Assembly (NCBI RefSeq): GCF_029601685.1
Contig: NZ_JARRIR010000009.1
Span: 186,001 to 250,000, forward strand
From: Metarhizobium sp017305935
Lineage (GTDB): Bacteria; Pseudomonadota; Alphaproteobacteria; Rhizobiales; Rhizobiaceae
Length of the DNA stretch: 64,000 nt
Direction of reading: 5' to 3'
Part shown: in pieces, positions 52,945 through 62,278 of the stretch
Layout of the letters: the number at the start of each line of letters is the position of its first letter
How positions within the stretch are numbered: position 1 is the stretch's first letter
The notes under the pieces: generated by a model
Told to the model about the DNA's origin: nothing
The model's database searches: none
Seen by the model: only the letters and a program-made list of their open reading frames with translations
Program-made: the position numbers and the translations under genes

Positions 52945-53955
52945 TTATACCCGGCTGAGCGGCTGTTCCAGCGCGGCGCGCCGCTTCGTATCCGACGGGC
53001 TTTCGCCATAGGCCATGCGGTAGGTCGCGGAAAACCGCCCAAAATGGAAGAAGCCCCATTTCAGACAGATCTCCTTCACGGAGCGGTCGTTCAGCGGATC
53101 GGAAAGGTCCGAGCGCGCCGCCTCCAGACGGATGCCGCGCAGATAGGCCGCCGGCGTCGTGTCCTTGAAAGCGCGAAAGCCGTTTTCCAGCGCCCGCACC
53201 GAAATGCCGGCATCGGCGGCGACCATGCCCATGGTGATCGGCTTGTCGATATAGGTACGCATGAACTCGACAGCGCGGTGAATGTGGCGTGGCGCGATGA
53301 GTGACGGGGTCTGGTCGAGCAGGTAGGAAAAGCGATGCGGCACGTTGCGCGCCAGAAGATCGGTCAGCGCCTGCGCCAGATGCGCCATGGCCAGCGGCGA
53401 TTGCAGCAGCGGCCCGCCATGGCGCATGCCGTCGATCACGGTCTGAAGCAGCATGTCGATCACCTGCCCTTCCCGGGTGGCGGTGTCGAGGATGGGGCGA
53501 AGATCGAGCGAACCGCTGAACGGCTTGTCGATCAGGGCTGCGACGGTCTGGGAGACCAGCGACCAGTCGAGGAAGACGACATCGTGGACATTGAGGTCGC
53601 CGCGCACGAAAAAGCGCTCCGCCTCGCAATTGTTGGTGAACGTGATGCGGCCGGGAAAGCCCTCGATCGTGGTCTGGCCAAGCCTGGCGTTCAGCGCCCC
53701 CATGCGCGGCAGGGCGATCGACAGCATTTCCGGCGTGTCGCTATTGGAGCGCAGATCCCACTCGCCGCGATAATGGCCGCTGACCAGCGTCATCAGGCCG
53801 TTGGAGCGCAAATCCGCCCGCCAGCGGAAATCCCGAAGCGCCGTCGTGGGCGCGGCGTCGAAGCCCCCGAATTCCGCAGTCAGCGTATCGTGCATGCTTT
53901 CGAAGCCGCTGCCCTGGAACCGCCATCCGGGTTCCGGTTTGTTCTTGTCCAGCAT
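52945..53955 (-). CDS. AraC-family transcriptional regulator
   Basis: 336 residues. The first about 220 residues are an AraC-binding-like domain (LMTLVSGHYRGEWDLRSNSDTPEMLSIALP). The C-terminus holds two helix-turn-helix units: ITMGMVAADAGISVRALENGFRAFKDTTPAAYLR and SVKEICLKWGFFHFGRFSATYRMAYGESPSD. GGAGG lies about 11 bases before the ATG at 53955. Its target is not obvious; the chemoreceptor gene lies downstream but no shared promoter is seen. Effector unknown. Confidence 0.92.
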   Translation of the reverse strand: MLDKNKPEPGWRFQGSGFESMHDTLTAEFGGFDAAPTTALRDFRWRADLRSNGLMTLVSGHYRGEWDLRSNSDTPEMLSIALPRMGALNARLGQTTIEGFPGRITFTNNCEAERFFVRGDLNVHDVVFLDWSLVSQTVAALIDKPFSGSLDLRPILDTATREGQVIDMLLQTVIDGMRHGGPLLQSPLAMAHLAQALTDLLARNVPHRFSYLLDQTPSLIAPRHIHRAVEFMRTYIDKPITMGMVAADAGISVRALENGFRAFKDTTPAAYLRGIRLEAARSDLSDPLNDRSVKEICLKWGFFHFGRFSATYRMAYGESPSDTKRRAALEQPLSRV

Positions 53956-54546
53956 TTTCCGACATTCCTCCCCTCATGCCTGCAGTCTTTTCTTTCACCG
54001 CCCCCGTCATCACCGGCCGATGGCTTTGCCCGACCACCTCCTCCAGATGCCTGCGGTCGGCTTGCAGCCCGCGATGTTCACTCCCTCCGTATTGCGCGGC
54101 GGCGGCTTGTTTCCCGTCGGCGTCGGCGAAACAGCGGACATGGAATCGATGTCCATGCTCCGTGTCGGTCTGTCACCCCGCTACCGGGCAACGGGCCGGT
54201 CCGCCATTTTCGCCGCAGCCGGCGACCGCGCAAACCGCTAGGGTAAACACTTGTTAATCGCGTCGCAGAACAATAGAATTCGGCGCAAATCAAAGGTTTG
54301 GTGGGCTATTCCCATCGGATGCGCCGATTTTGCCAGTTGTTCCAGCCTCTTATCCAATAGCTTTACCGGGCGGTTTTGAAAGTTCCGGCCTCCTTCCTTG
54401 CTCAAAAGCTCGCCACAGGCGAATTTATCGAACGAAATACAATCAATGCGTTTGTTCGATCGTCCCGAATAGCTCTTGCAACTTGCGATATGGCAATCGT
54501 AATATTGGCGGGCGGCAGGCAGAACAGTTCATCGCTTCGGGTCGGA
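53956..54546. other. Non-coding gap between AraC and LuxR regulators
   Basis: 591 bp, divergent promoter region for two regulators. From about 54280 to 54560 it is distinctly A+T-rich compared with its surroundings. I see no convincing gene, repeat or RNA. Confidence 0.5.
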
Positions 54547-55272
54547 ATGCATAACAAATACCTTTTCCTATCGGAAAAAGCCGTCGAGCAGATACGATCA
54601 GCGAAAGACAAGGACGAACTCGGAAACGCGATTTCCCGGGCATTGGGAGATCTGGGTTTTCAGTCCTTCCATTTCAGTTGCTTCAAGAAGGACAAGGACG
54701 AACTGGTTTACGATCCCACCTGCTGCGCCTGGGCCGGGGATTTTTTCGAGGCCTATCGCCGCGAGGACTGGAACGCGGCCAATCCGCTGCTGAGACGCTC
54801 GATACTGGAATGCAACACCTTCGCCTGGAGTGCGGCCGACAATCCCACCGACACCGATTACCAGCGCTACATGGGTTTTCTGCGCGATGGCGGCATCCAG
54901 AGCGGCGTCATCGTCCATGTCGCCACCGGCAATACCATGAGTGGTATCTCCGCCGAGATGGCGACGGCGCAGAGCTTTTCACTTGATATCGTCAAAGCCG
55001 TGTCGATCGTCACCCAGGCGGCGATGATGCGTGCCGAACTGCTCGGCATCGGCAAGGCTTCGGCCATCGAGGAGAGCATTGCCGGGCGGCTTCTCACCGC
55101 CACCCAGCTTGAGATCCTTAAATGGGCGGCGGAGGGAAAATCCAACAGCGACATCGCCACGATCATGGGCATGTCGAAGCGCGGCATCGACTATCACATG
55201 GGGGAAATCCTGCGCAAACTGGGTGTCGCCACCCGGATCCAGGCGATTTCCACCTATTTTGGACAGCGCTGA
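54547..55272 (+). CDS. LuxR-type regulator with autoinducer-domain fold, no luxI nearby
   Basis: 241 residues, the usual LuxR size. The autoinducer-binding-like domain spans about 15-165 (CCAWAGDFFEAYRREDWNAANPLLRRSILECNTFAWS), and the GerE-type helix-turn-helix spans about 175-240 (LTATQLEILKWAAEGKSNSDIATIMGMSKRGIDYHMGEILRKLGV). By comparison with TraR/LuxR, Tyr, Pro and the second Trp of the pocket are kept, but the Asp that contacts the acyl-homoserine lactone appears as Asn (AANP) and the first Trp appears as Phe. It may bind something other than an AHL, or nothing. No synthase gene is present in the window. Confidence 0.85.
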   Translation: MHNKYLFLSEKAVEQIRSAKDKDELGNAISRALGDLGFQSFHFSCFKKDKDELVYDPTCCAWAGDFFEAYRREDWNAANPLLRRSILECNTFAWSAADNPTDTDYQRYMGFLRDGGIQSGVIVHVATGNTMSGISAEMATAQSFSLDIVKAVSIVTQAAMMRAELLGIGKASAIEESIAGRLLTATQLEILKWAAEGKSNSDIATIMGMSKRGIDYHMGEILRKLGVATRIQAISTYFGQR

Positions 55273-55284
55273 CAGCAAACGCCG

Positions 55285-56142
55285 TCAGGCCGAGCCGACA
55301 TAGTCGAGGCCGATGTCCAATGTCGGGGCGCTGTGGGTGATCCAGCCGACCGAGAGCAGGTCGACGCCGCTTTCGGCAATCGCGGCGGCAGTCGCCGGCG
55401 TGATGCCGCCGGAGGCCTCGGCAATCGCCCTGTTATCGATAATGCCGACCGCCTCGCGCAGCAGGTCGGGCGTCATGTTGTCGAGCAGCACGGCATCGAC
55501 GCCCTCGCCCATCACCTCGCGCAACTGGTCGAGCGTATCGACCTCAACCTCGATCTTGACGAGATGGCCGACATTGGCCTTGGCGCGGCGGATCGCCTCT
55601 TTTACGCCGCCGGCAATGGCGACGTGGTTGTCCTTGATCAGCACGGCATCATAGAGCGCGAAGCGATGGTTCATGCCGCCGCCGGCGCGCACCGCCTGCT
55701 TTTCCAGCGCCCGCAGGCCCGGCGTCGTCTTGCGGGTGCAGACGACGGAGGCCTTGGTGCCGGCAACGGCCGCGACGATGCCGGCGGTGACGCTGGCGAT
55801 GCCGGAGAGATGGCCGAGGAAATTCAGCGCCGTGCGCTCGCCCGTCAGCAGCAGCCGCGACGGCCCCTCGACGGTGAGGATGCGCTCGCCCGGCGACAGC
55901 CTTGCGCCATCGCTAACATGGCGGGTGACGGTGAGCCCCGGATCGACCAGCCGGAAGGCCAGTTCGGCGGCATCGAGGCCGGCGACCACCCCCGGCTGGC
56001 GTGCCGCCGCCACCAGCGTCGAGCGATGCCCGGCCGGGATGACCGCATTCGAGGTGATATCGCCGGCAAGGCCGAGATCCTCGATCAGCGCGGCGCGCAC
56101 GATGGGTTCGAGGATCACATGCGGCAGGGGAGCAAGAAACAT
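55285..56142 (-). CDS. nadC: Quinolinate phosphoribosyltransferase
   Basis: 285 residues. LIEDLGLAGDITSNAVIPAGHRS opens the protein. The active-site region has LNFLGHLSGIASVTAG, KASVVCTRKTTPGLRALEKQAVRAGGG with catalytic Lys and Arg residues, NHRFALYDAVLIKDNH, VEVDTLDQL and DNMTPDLLREAV. It joins quinolinate to PRPP to form nicotinate mononucleotide. The ATG at 56142 is one base after the nadB stop; an upstream frame inside nadB is not needed. It is the last gene of nadA-nadB-nadC. Confidence 0.96.
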   Translation of the reverse strand: MFLAPLPHVILEPIVRAALIEDLGLAGDITSNAVIPAGHRSTLVAAARQPGVVAGLDAAELAFRLVDPGLTVTRHVSDGARLSPGERILTVEGPSRLLLTGERTALNFLGHLSGIASVTAGIVAAVAGTKASVVCTRKTTPGLRALEKQAVRAGGGMNHRFALYDAVLIKDNHVAIAGGVKEAIRRAKANVGHLVKIEVEVDTLDQLREVMGEGVDAVLLDNMTPDLLREAVGIIDNRAIAEASGGITPATAAAIAESGVDLLSVGWITHSAPTLDIGLDYVGSA

Positions 56143-56143
56143 C

Positions 56144-57685
56144 TCAGGCACTCCGGGCAAGGGGATGGGTGAGCGCCGCGCCGGCATGGGCGCAGACTTC
56201 GGCAAAGGTCATCCGCCGCCGCGCAGGCAACGAAGCGGTCAAGGGATAATCGGTACGGGCATGGGCGCCGCGCGATTCCGCGCGCAGCAGCGCGAAGACG
56301 GCGATGGAGAGCGCCACCATGGCCGGATCGGCGGCAGTCCCTTCCGCCTCCACCAGCGGCAGCAGGGCTTTGACGGCGTCGCGCAGGTTTTCGCCGTCGC
56401 GCAGGACCGAGAGGTGGCGTGACACCACGGCACGCACCGCCGCCGGATCGGCTGATGGCGGCAGGGTCGAATCCACAAACGGCCGGACTTCGCCGACCGG
56501 CTGACCAGCAATATCCTCGGCGGCGTTCAGGCCCATGACCGCCGCTTCGAGCAGCGAGTTGCTGGCCAGCCGGTTGGCGCCGTGCAGGCCGGTCGCGCCG
56601 GCCTCGCCGACGACCCAGAGGCCTTCGACGGAACTGCGCCCGTCGAGACCGGTGGCGACGCCGCCCATGTGGTAATGCACGGCCGGGCGCACCGGGATCG
56701 GCTGGCGGGCCGGATCGATGCCGGCCTGCCGGCATAGCCCGTCGATGCGCGGAAAACGCGCCGCGAAGCGATCGCCCAGCGCAGGACGCGCATCGAGGAA
56801 GACGCGACCGCCCCGGGCGATCTCGGCGCTGATGGCGCGCGCCACGATATCGCGCGGCGCAAGTTCCGCGCCCGGCCGGTCGGCCATGAAGCGTTCGCCG
56901 CGCTCGTTGATGAGGATCGCGCCCTCGCCGCGCACGGCCTCGCTGACCAGTCCCAGCGGACGGCCGGGACCGTCGAGCGCGGTCGGGTGGAACTGCACGA
57001 ATTCCATATCCGAAAGCACTGCGCCTGCGCGCGCGGCAAGCCCGATGCCCTGCCCCCAGTTGCCGGAGGGGTTGGTGGTCGCCTCGTAGAGACCGCCGAG
57101 CCCGCCGGTTGCAAGGACGACATGCGCGGTCGGCAGCAAGGCCGCGCCGCCGGCATGGTTGCCGAGCAGCCCGGCGATTTTTCCGTCCCGCATCACGAGG
57201 CGGCGCACCTCGAAACCGGAGAGAACAGCGATCGACGGCGTGTTTTTGACAGCGGCGATCAGCGGTCGGATGATCGCGGCCCCGGAACTGTCGCCCTCGG
57301 CATGGAGAATGCGGCGGCGGCTGTGCGCGGCCTCTAGCCCCAGGGCATAAGCACCATCCGCATCACGGTCGAAGCGGACGCCGAAGGCTTCCAGACGGGC
57401 GACGAGATCGGGCGCCCGCGCCAGAATGGCGGAGGCTGCGGCCTCGTCGCAAAGCCCGGCGCCGGCGGCGAGCGTATCGGCCAGATGCAGGCCGACGCCA
57501 TCATCCGCGCCGATGGCGGCGGCGAGGCCGCCCTGCGCCCAGGCGCTCGACGTTTCCTCGCCAAGCCCGGCGCGGGTGATCAGCACGACGGGACGCGGGG
57601 CGAGCGCCAACGCCGTCATCAGCCCGGCCAACCCGCTGCCAACCACGGCAACGCGGCCGGCGAGCCTGTCCAAAAATTCGGTCAT
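56144..57685 (-). CDS. nadB: L-aspartate oxidase
   Basis: 513 residues. It has the FAD motif AVVGSGLAGLMTALAL, LATGGLGGLYEATTNPSG, FVQFHPTALDGPGRPLGLVSEAVRGEGAILINERGERFM and YHMGGVATGLDGRSSVEGLWVVGEAGATGLHGANRLASNSLLE, the succinate-dehydrogenase-family signature set. It oxidises aspartate to iminoaspartate in the cytoplasm, giving the substrate for NadA. It overlaps the nadA stop by ATGA (57682-57685), so the three genes are tightly coupled. Confidence 0.97.
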   Translation of the reverse strand: MTEFLDRLAGRVAVVGSGLAGLMTALALAPRPVVLITRAGLGEETSSAWAQGGLAAAIGADDGVGLHLADTLAAGAGLCDEAAASAILARAPDLVARLEAFGVRFDRDADGAYALGLEAAHSRRRILHAEGDSSGAAIIRPLIAAVKNTPSIAVLSGFEVRRLVMRDGKIAGLLGNHAGGAALLPTAHVVLATGGLGGLYEATTNPSGNWGQGIGLAARAGAVLSDMEFVQFHPTALDGPGRPLGLVSEAVRGEGAILINERGERFMADRPGAELAPRDIVARAISAEIARGGRVFLDARPALGDRFAARFPRIDGLCRQAGIDPARQPIPVRPAVHYHMGGVATGLDGRSSVEGLWVVGEAGATGLHGANRLASNSLLEAAVMGLNAAEDIAGQPVGEVRPFVDSTLPPSADPAAVRAVVSRHLSVLRDGENLRDAVKALLPLVEAEGTAADPAMVALSIAVFALLRAESRGAHARTDYPLTASLPARRRMTFAEVCAHAGAALTHPLARSA

Positions 57686-58653
57686 ATCGCAAGCATCCTT
57701 TCCACTGCGCGGCGCGCGCCCTCGGCGACAGCGGGATCGACCGTCACTTCATGGCGGTTTTCCTCCAGCGCGGTGCGGATATTGGCGAGCGTGATGCGCT
57801 TCATATGCGGACACAGATTGCAGGGGCGGATGAACTCCACCTCCGGATGCTGCACGGCGACATTGTCGCTCATCGAGCATTCGGTGAGCAGCACGACGCG
57901 GGCCGGCTTCTTGTCACTGACATAATCCGACATGACCGCCGTCGAGCCGGCGAAATCGGCTTCCGCCACCACCTCCGGCGGGCATTCGGGATGGGCGAGC
58001 ACGACGACGCCGGGATGGGCCTCGCGCAGGTCGCGCACATCCTGCGCGTTGAACAGCTCATGCACCTCGCAATGGCCATGCCAGGCGAGGATTTCCACAT
58101 CCGTCTCCCGCGCCACATTGCGCGCCAGATATTCGTCGGGGATCATCAGCACCTTGGGCACGCCGAGCGACTCCACCACCTTGCGGGCATTGCCCGAGGT
58201 GCAGCAGATGTCGGAGGCCGCCTTCACCGCCGCCGAGGTGTTGACATAGGTGATGATCGGCACGCCGGGATGGGCCTGTCGCAGCAGCGCCACGTCCTCC
58301 GGCGTGATCGAATCCGCCAGCGAACAGCCCGCCTGCATGTCGGGGATCAGCACCGTCTTCGAGGGGTTCAGGAGTTTTGCTGTCTCGGCCATGAAATGCA
58401 CCCCGGCCAGCACGATGACATCGGCATCGACCTCCACCGCCTTGCGCGCCAGCGCCAGGCTGTCGCCGACGATATCGGCGACGCCGTGGAAAATATCCGG
58501 CGTCTGGTAGTTGTGGGCGAGGATCACCGCATTGCGGCGGCGCTTCAGGTCGAGGATGGCCTCGACATCGGCCTCGTGCGACATCCACTCCGCCCGGGGC
58601 ATGACGCGGCTGACACGATGATAGAGCGAGGCTGCGGAAACCGGGGAATTCAT
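57682..58653 (-). CDS. nadA: Quinolinate synthase
   Basis: 323 residues. The 4Fe-4S ligands lie in GCSLADSI, HPECPPEVV and NLCPHMKRITLANI. The substrate loops ILAHNYQTPDIFH and TYVNTSAAVKAASDICCTSGNA are intact. It condenses iminoaspartate with dihydroxyacetone phosphate to make quinolinate. It is first in the nadABC operon, and two tandem palindromes lie just upstream (58667-58719), the likely NrtR binding sites. Confidence 0.97.
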   Translation of the reverse strand: MNSPVSAASLYHRVSRVMPRAEWMSHEADVEAILDLKRRRNAVILAHNYQTPDIFHGVADIVGDSLALARKAVEVDADVIVLAGVHFMAETAKLLNPSKTVLIPDMQAGCSLADSITPEDVALLRQAHPGVPIITYVNTSAAVKAASDICCTSGNARKVVESLGVPKVLMIPDEYLARNVARETDVEILAWHGHCEVHELFNAQDVRDLREAHPGVVVLAHPECPPEVVAEADFAGSTAVMSDYVSDKKPARVVLLTECSMSDNVAVQHPEVEFIRPCNLCPHMKRITLANIRTALEENRHEVTVDPAVAEGARRAVERMLAI

Positions 58654-58666
58654 GGCGACTCCTTTT

Positions 58667-58685
58667 TATACTCGTTTTGAGTATA
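58667..58685. promoter_or_regulatory. Perfect palindrome upstream of nadA, NrtR operator candidate 1
   Basis: TATACTC-N5-GAGTATA, centred about 23 bases upstream of the nadA ATG. The perfect 7-bp arms, the position over the promoter and the adjacent NrtR-type gene all suggest repression of NAD synthesis. Binding is inference. Confidence 0.7.
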
Positions 58686-58700
58686 TCCGGGACGCAGTGT

Positions 58701-58719
58701 TATTCTCGATTTGAGTTTA
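58701..58719. promoter_or_regulatory. Second palindrome upstream of nadA, NrtR operator candidate 2
   Basis: TATTCTC-N5-GAGTTTA, same length and spacer as the first palindrome and 34 bp from it centre to centre, about three helical turns. The outer TA and the CTC/GAG cores are conserved. It ends two bases before the stop codon of the regulator gene. Confidence 0.6.
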
Positions 58720-58721
58720 TG

Positions 58722-59621
58722 TCAATTGCGGGAAAGAGGGAGTTTCGTGCCCGACATGGCCCTCTCTTCGAGCACGGCATGGCGATAGCGAAACAGCTTG
58801 GCCGGCCGGCCGCCGGTGCCACTGGTCATCTCGCCGGTTTCCTCGATCAGTTCCTGCTGGTCGATCAGGCGGCGGAAATTCGGCTTGTGCAGGGTCAGCC
58901 CCGCCAAGGCCTCCACCGAGCGCTGCAATTGCAGCAGGGTGAAATTCTCCGGCATCAATTCGAAAACGACCGGACGGTATTTGATCTTGGCGCGCAGCCG
59001 GGCGATGCCGGTGGCGAGGATGCGGCGGTGATCGGCAAACATCGGCCGGCCGCCGGCCGGATGTGCCGCGCCGCCGGCTTCCGCCACCAGCCCGGCCTCA
59101 TACATCAGCTCGTAGCGCTGCAGCACCAGATCCTCGTTCCAGGCCGCCCCCGCAAGCCCGAAGGTGAAATCCACTCGCCGCTGGCGAAGGTCGCGCCGCT
59201 TCGGTTCCGCGCCCGCCCATTCCGTCAGCCGCGCGGCGATGCCGTCCAGAATTTTCGGCCGGCCCTGGCGGTGATCCTCCCACGGGAAATAATCGTACCA
59301 GCCGTGCCAGCCGGGACGGCCCGCCCCCGGCGCCGCCTGCTCGCGCACCAGGCCGAGATAGCTGATCGAGATCGTCCGCCCCGTCGCTTCGTCGGTGCGG
59401 TCGCGGTCGGCAAAGGTGTAGAGCTGTTCGAGATAGCCGATCGGATGGCCGGTCTGGTCGCCGACCCATTCGCGCAAACCCGCCTGTAGGCTGCGATGGC
59501 CAAGCTCGAACGGGCCGGAGGGCAAGGCAAACCCGCCCTGCACCGTCATCACCCGCGGCGCGTCGCCGGTGACCGCCGCCAGCACCGCGATGAGTTCAGC
59601 ATGGGCAAGTCCAGTGGTCAC
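58722..59621 (-). CDS. nrtR: NrtR-type Nudix/winged-helix regulator of NAD metabolism
   Basis: About 299 residues from a GTG at 59621 (AGGA five bases upstream). The N-terminal half is Nudix-like (PRVMTVQGGFALPSGPFELGHRSLQAGLREWVGDQTGHPIGYLEQLYTFADRDR), but the Nudix box is degenerate, as in NrtR proteins that bind ADP-ribose without hydrolysing it. The C-terminal half is winged-helix-like (LQLQRSVEALAGLTLHKPNFRRLIDQQELIEETGE). The gene lies immediately upstream of nadABC with two palindromes between. Regulators of this family repress NAD genes and release DNA when ADP-ribose is bound. A weaker half-site precedes its own start (59630-59646). Confidence 0.82.
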   Translation of the reverse strand: MTTGLAHAELIAVLAAVTGDAPRVMTVQGGFALPSGPFELGHRSLQAGLREWVGDQTGHPIGYLEQLYTFADRDRTDEATGRTISISYLGLVREQAAPGAGRPGWHGWYDYFPWEDHRQGRPKILDGIAARLTEWAGAEPKRRDLRQRRVDFTFGLAGAAWNEDLVLQRYELMYEAGLVAEAGGAAHPAGGRPMFADHRRILATGIARLRAKIKYRPVVFELMPENFTLLQLQRSVEALAGLTLHKPNFRRLIDQQELIEETGEMTSGTGGRPAKLFRYRHAVLEERAMSGTKLPLSRN

Positions 59622-59629
59622 GACGGTCC

Positions 59630-59646
59630 TATCCTCAAACGATAAA
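59630..59646. promoter_or_regulatory. Possible weak NrtR half-site at its own promoter
   Basis: TATCCTCAAAC resembles one arm plus spacer of the nadA palindromes, but the other arm is poorly kept. It lies directly before the regulator's GTG, so autoregulation is possible. Confidence 0.3.
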
Positions 59647-59803
59647 ATGGCTTTTCGCTTTTGCCATATCCGCTGGAAGAAGCCAACGCGATGCCACCCC
59701 GACTTGCTTAACAGGTGAATTACATTGACTCCCGCACGCGCCGGGCGCATCCTTGAGCCGACGCGCCTTCGCCAAGGCGACCGTCCTTTGTTGGGAGGCA
59801 AAG

Positions 59804-60772
59804 TTGGATCTCGTTCAGCACAAGAGCCTCGTGCCCGAGGCATGGTCCACCGTATCCTACGACCAGTGGGCCGACGACCTGCGTTCGATCTGCGGCAATT
59901 TCAATCCCAAGACGGTGGAGCGCGGCGACGCCGTGCTCGGCGCGGCCCGGCGCATCGATGTCTGCGGCATGGAGTTCGCCCATGTCTCCAACGATCTCGA
60001 TTGCGTGCGCCGTGGCTGGGACGACATCCGCCGCGATCCCCACGAACATCTGTTCCTCATCGTCCAGATCGAGGGAAGCTGCGGGCTGGAGCATGGCGAC
60101 CGCCAGACCGTCCTCGATATCGGCGAATGCATCCTCGTCGATTCCACCCGTCCCACCACCTTCTATTTCGGCGGCCGTTTCTCCAACCACATCTCGCTGC
60201 ACCTGCCGCGCCAGATGATGTATTCCGACAGCCGCATCCATTTCGACATCGCCCGCAAACTCTCCGCCTACGATCCGATGGCGCAGATGCTGCATGCGCT
60301 GATAGCCAAGATCATGATGACGGCGGAAGCGGATTCGGCCTCGCCGCATCTGCGGCAGCTGATGTTCACCGCCACGCGCCAGGCGTTTCATTCCAGCCGC
60401 GACAGCGAGCCGCTGCATGCCCTGCATGACAGCGCCAGCAAGCGGCTGCAGATGGTCGACCTGCTGATCGACCGGCATCTCACCGAAAACGACCTCTCCG
60501 CCCGCTGGCTGGCGACACGGCTCGGCATCTCAATCCGCACGCTGCAGCAGGATTTTCAAGGGGTGGGCGTCACCTGCACCACTATCATCCGCGATAAGCG
60601 GCTGCGGCTCGCCAAGGAAAAGATCGAGCAGCTCAAGGAGCAGAAATCCGGTGGCACCATCGCCGAGGTCGCCTATTCCGCCGGTTTCAACGACATTTCC
60701 TATTTCAACCGCAGCTTCAAGGAATTGTTCGACTGCGCCCCGACCGACCTGCTGAGAAGCAGGGAACGGTAA
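59804..60772 (+). CDS. AraC/FeaR-type transcriptional regulator
   Basis: About 322 residues. The N-terminal ligand domain resembles FeaR-type activators (LFLIVQIEGSCGLEHGDRQTVLDIGECILVDSTRPTTFYF, ISLHLPRQMM). The C-terminus has two helix-turn-helix motifs (LSARWLATRLGISIRTLQQDFQ and IAEVAYSAGFNDISYFNRSFKELF). I chose the TTG at 59804 with GGGAGG five bases upstream; upstream codons look non-coding. It is divergent from nrtR and lies upstream of aldehyde dehydrogenase and GMC oxidoreductase genes, which FeaR-like activators commonly control, so amine or alcohol oxidation genes are the likely targets. Confidence 0.88.
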   Translation: MDLVQHKSLVPEAWSTVSYDQWADDLRSICGNFNPKTVERGDAVLGAARRIDVCGMEFAHVSNDLDCVRRGWDDIRRDPHEHLFLIVQIEGSCGLEHGDRQTVLDIGECILVDSTRPTTFYFGGRFSNHISLHLPRQMMYSDSRIHFDIARKLSAYDPMAQMLHALIAKIMMTAEADSASPHLRQLMFTATRQAFHSSRDSEPLHALHDSASKRLQMVDLLIDRHLTENDLSARWLATRLGISIRTLQQDFQGVGVTCTTIIRDKRLRLAKEKIEQLKEQKSGGTIAEVAYSAGFNDISYFNRSFKELFDCAPTDLLRSRER

Positions 60773-60871
60773 TGCGCTGCGTTCCGGTCCAAGCCGGGGC
60801 GCGCTTCTCCCCAAGACGGCCGATGGCCGCGCGGCGATACTCCTCCCGACACGTCAAGGGAGGACAGGACT

Positions 60872-62278
60872 TTGAAGCAGTACACGCTGCTCATCGGCGG
60901 CGAACGCGTCGCCACGCTCAACCACGCCGAAGTGCGCAATCCGTCGACCGGCGCGGTCGTCGGGCTGATGCCGCTGGCGAGCCAAGCCGATCTCGACCGC
61001 GCGGTCGCCGCCGCAGGCACCGCCTTCGCGCACTGGTCGAAGACCACGGATGCCGAGCGGGCCGAGGCCTGCCGCGCCATCGGCGAAAAGCTCTCCGACC
61101 ATGCCGAAGAGGTCGCCCGGCTGCTGACGCTGGAACAGGGCAAGCCGCTGAACGGGCTCGGCTCGCGCTTCGAGTTGGGCGGCGCGCTCGCCTGGACACG
61201 CCACACCGCCGAACTCAGCCTGCCGGTCGAGGTGGTGCAGGACGACGAGCAGGGCCGCGTCGAGCTTCACCGCAAGCCGATCGGCGTCACCGGCTCGATC
61301 ACGCCGTGGAACTGGCCTGTCATGATCGCCTGCTGGCACATCATTCCCGCCGTGCGCGCCGGCAATACGGTGGTGATAAAACCCTCGCCGCTGACGCCGC
61401 TCTCCACCATCCGCCTGGTCGAGATCATCAACGAGGTGCTGCCGGCCGGCGTCGTCAACGTCGTCACCGGCGAGAATGCCATCGGCGCAGCGCTCTCGGC
61501 CCATCCCGGCATCGCCAAGATGACCTTCACCGGCTCGACCGAAACGGGCAAGAAGGTAATGGCCTCGGCGGTCGCGACGCTGAAGCGTCTGACGCTGGAA
61601 CTCGGCGGCAACGATGCCGGCATCGTGCTGCCCGATGCCGATCCGGCCAAGATCGCCGAAGGCCTGTTCTGGGGCGCCTTCATCAACAACGGCCAGACCT
61701 GCGCGGCGCTGAAGCGGCTCTACGTCCATGACAGCCTCTATGACGAGGTCTGCCAGCGGTTGACGGATTACGCCGCCAATATCCGCGTCGGCGACGGCCT
61801 CGACGAGGCGAGCATTCTCGGCCCGGTCCAGAACGCCATGCAGTTCAACAAGGTGCGCGAGCTGGTCGAGGATTCCAAGGCCCATGGCGGCCGCATCCTC
61901 ATCGGCGGCGAGGCGCCGGGCGGCGACGGTTATTTCTATCCGGTCACGCTGGTGGCTGATGTCGACAACGGCGTGCGGCTGGTGGACGAGGAGCAGTTCG
62001 GCCCGGTGCTGCCGATCATCCGCTATCGCGATCTCGACGAGGTAATCCGCCGCGCCAACGACAATCCCGCCGGCCTCGGCGGCTCGGTCTGGTCGGGCGA
62101 TCCCGAAAAGGCCCGGGCGGTCGCGCTGCAGCTCGAATGCGGCTCGGTCTGGATCAACAAGCATGGCGCCATCCAGCCGAACGCCCCCTTCGGCGGCGTC
62201 AAGCAATCCGGCATCGGCGTCGAATTCGGCGTCGACGGCCTCAAGGAATTCACCACCATCCAGACGGTGCTGAGCTGA
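60872..62278 (+). CDS. Aldehyde dehydrogenase
   Basis: 468 residues. The NAD-binding region contains TGSITPWNWPVMIACWHIIPAVRAGNTVVIKPS and MTFTGSTETGKKVM. The catalytic Glu lies in LTLELGGNDAGIV and the catalytic Cys in NNGQTCAALKRLYV, the standard ALDH superfamily pair. It would oxidise an aldehyde made by the GMC oxidoreductase encoded next. Its stop overlaps the ATG of that gene by one base (TGATG). The aldehyde is unknown. Confidence 0.94.
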   Translation: MKQYTLLIGGERVATLNHAEVRNPSTGAVVGLMPLASQADLDRAVAAAGTAFAHWSKTTDAERAEACRAIGEKLSDHAEEVARLLTLEQGKPLNGLGSRFELGGALAWTRHTAELSLPVEVVQDDEQGRVELHRKPIGVTGSITPWNWPVMIACWHIIPAVRAGNTVVIKPSPLTPLSTIRLVEIINEVLPAGVVNVVTGENAIGAALSAHPGIAKMTFTGSTETGKKVMASAVATLKRLTLELGGNDAGIVLPDADPAKIAEGLFWGAFINNGQTCAALKRLYVHDSLYDEVCQRLTDYAANIRVGDGLDEASILGPVQNAMQFNKVRELVEDSKAHGGRILIGGEAPGGDGYFYPVTLVADVDNGVRLVDEEQFGPVLPIIRYRDLDEVIRRANDNPAGLGGSVWSGDPEKARAVALQLECGSVWINKHGAIQPNAPFGGVKQSGIGVEFGVDGLKEFTTIQTVLS

